64,000 nucleotides of DNA. Source: Bacteroidaceae bacterium. GTDB lineage: Bacteria; Bacteroidota; Bacteroidia; Bacteroidales; Bacteroidaceae. The stretch's first letter is position 1, and each line of letters begins with the position of its first letter. Below the pieces are notes generated by a model that was given only the letters and a program-made list of their open reading frames with translations, did not search any database and was not told the DNA's origin. The stretch covers positions 12,150 to 76,149 of the forward strand of contig JAFTUV010000035.1 in the NCBI GenBank assembly GCA_017466065.1, written 5' to 3'. This document shows positions 63,692-64,000 of this stretch, piece by piece. A program made the translations under genes and the position numbers.

Positions 63692-63699
63692 CAAAGTTA
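63692..63699 (-). promoter_or_regulatory. -7 box of the pheS promoter
   Basis: Minus-strand TAACTTTG is a perfect TAnnTTTG; TTTC/TTCA lies about 19-21 nt upstream in place of TTTG. Confidence 0.5.
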
Positions 63700-63861
63700 A
63701 TCAAATATGGCGATAAATTGAAATAGTAAATCCAACTATTTTATCTGCTTCGTCGCTTATTGCCTCATTTTTGTCGAAAAACAATACAAAAAAGAGGAAA
63801 ATCTTTGCTTTTTAATAAAATTTCACGAATTTCGCATTTGCCTATGAAGATATATAATATA

Positions 63862-64000
63862 GGTGATTATATACAATGTTACACTTGTTTGTCATTTCGA
63901 TGGAGCGGAGCGACGAGAAATCTGGATATCAGCATTGTTGAGATTTCTCACATTGACTTTTGCCCCTACGGGCGTCGACCGTTGGTTCGTTCGAAATGAC
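63862..64000. repeat. Palindromic intergenic repeat, copy 2 (runs to window end)
   Basis: Shares about 93 bp with copy 1 at 6262 up to AGATTTCTCACAT, then has an additional stretch of about 33 bp (GACTTTTGCCCCTACGGG...), then the same right arm TCGAAATGAC. The region 63700-63861 before it has no gene. Confidence 0.85.

Overview
The window is a Bacteroidota chromosome segment, most likely order Bacteroidales. The evidence is the ATP synthase gene order (beta-epsilon-I-a-c-b-delta-alpha-gamma), promoters with a TAnnTTTG -7 box, near absence of Shine-Dalgarno sites, a LytS/LytTR pair, and the AspD/AspT, MaeB, pgk, nth and pheS genes. I cannot name the genus. No rRNA, tRNA or CRISPR array was seen.

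Layout. 1-7456: ordinary chromosome (partial beta-helix protein, secreted proteins, rlmH, nadC, a LytS/LytTR pair, a GuaD-like deaminase). 7522-19497: phage-like cluster 1, with a leftward terminase unit and a rightward scaffold/capsid/connector/holin/spanin/tail unit. 19546-21073: two small leftward genes and a divergent, self-cleaving S24 repressor. 21290-31347: ald, the complete ATP synthase operon, and a thioredoxin-fold lipoprotein. 31835-35342: a complete diversity-generating retroelement (DGR): secreted partner, secreted target protein with variable region, HRDC accessory protein, reverse transcriptase and template repeat. 35723-44058: phage-like cluster 2, with a small leftward gene and a rightward unit holding two virion-type genes, a 1,649-residue polyvalent protein and the portal. 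44204-57349: ligA, dapA, a DUF2400 gene, maeB, aspD, aspT, a TPR gene and pgk. 57664-61284: an AT-rich restriction-modification operon. 61381-63628: nth, a histidine phosphatase and pheS.

Two systems stand out. (1) The phage-like genes form two loci about 14 kb apart, separated by housekeeping genes and the DGR. Terminase, capsid and adaptor genes are in one locus and the portal is in the other. I see no integrase, replication genes or endolysin. All six phage-like transcription starts share a promoter of the form GCAACCTT-N21/22-TTTG, including a weaker copy. Two of them also carry the palindrome AGCC-N6-GGCT beside the S24 repressor or the terminase side. This fits a dispersed, co-regulated, gene-transfer-agent-like or domesticated phage system. 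(2) In the DGR, the variable region differs from the template at 11 positions, and every one is an adenine in the template. The target is an exported formylglycine-enzyme/C-type-lectin-fold protein whose N-terminal domain resembles the secreted protein encoded just upstream.

Small palindromic (MITE-like) elements punctuate the region. Two copies in the same orientation bracket the ATP synthase operon. A third copy and a relic bracket the restriction-modification island.
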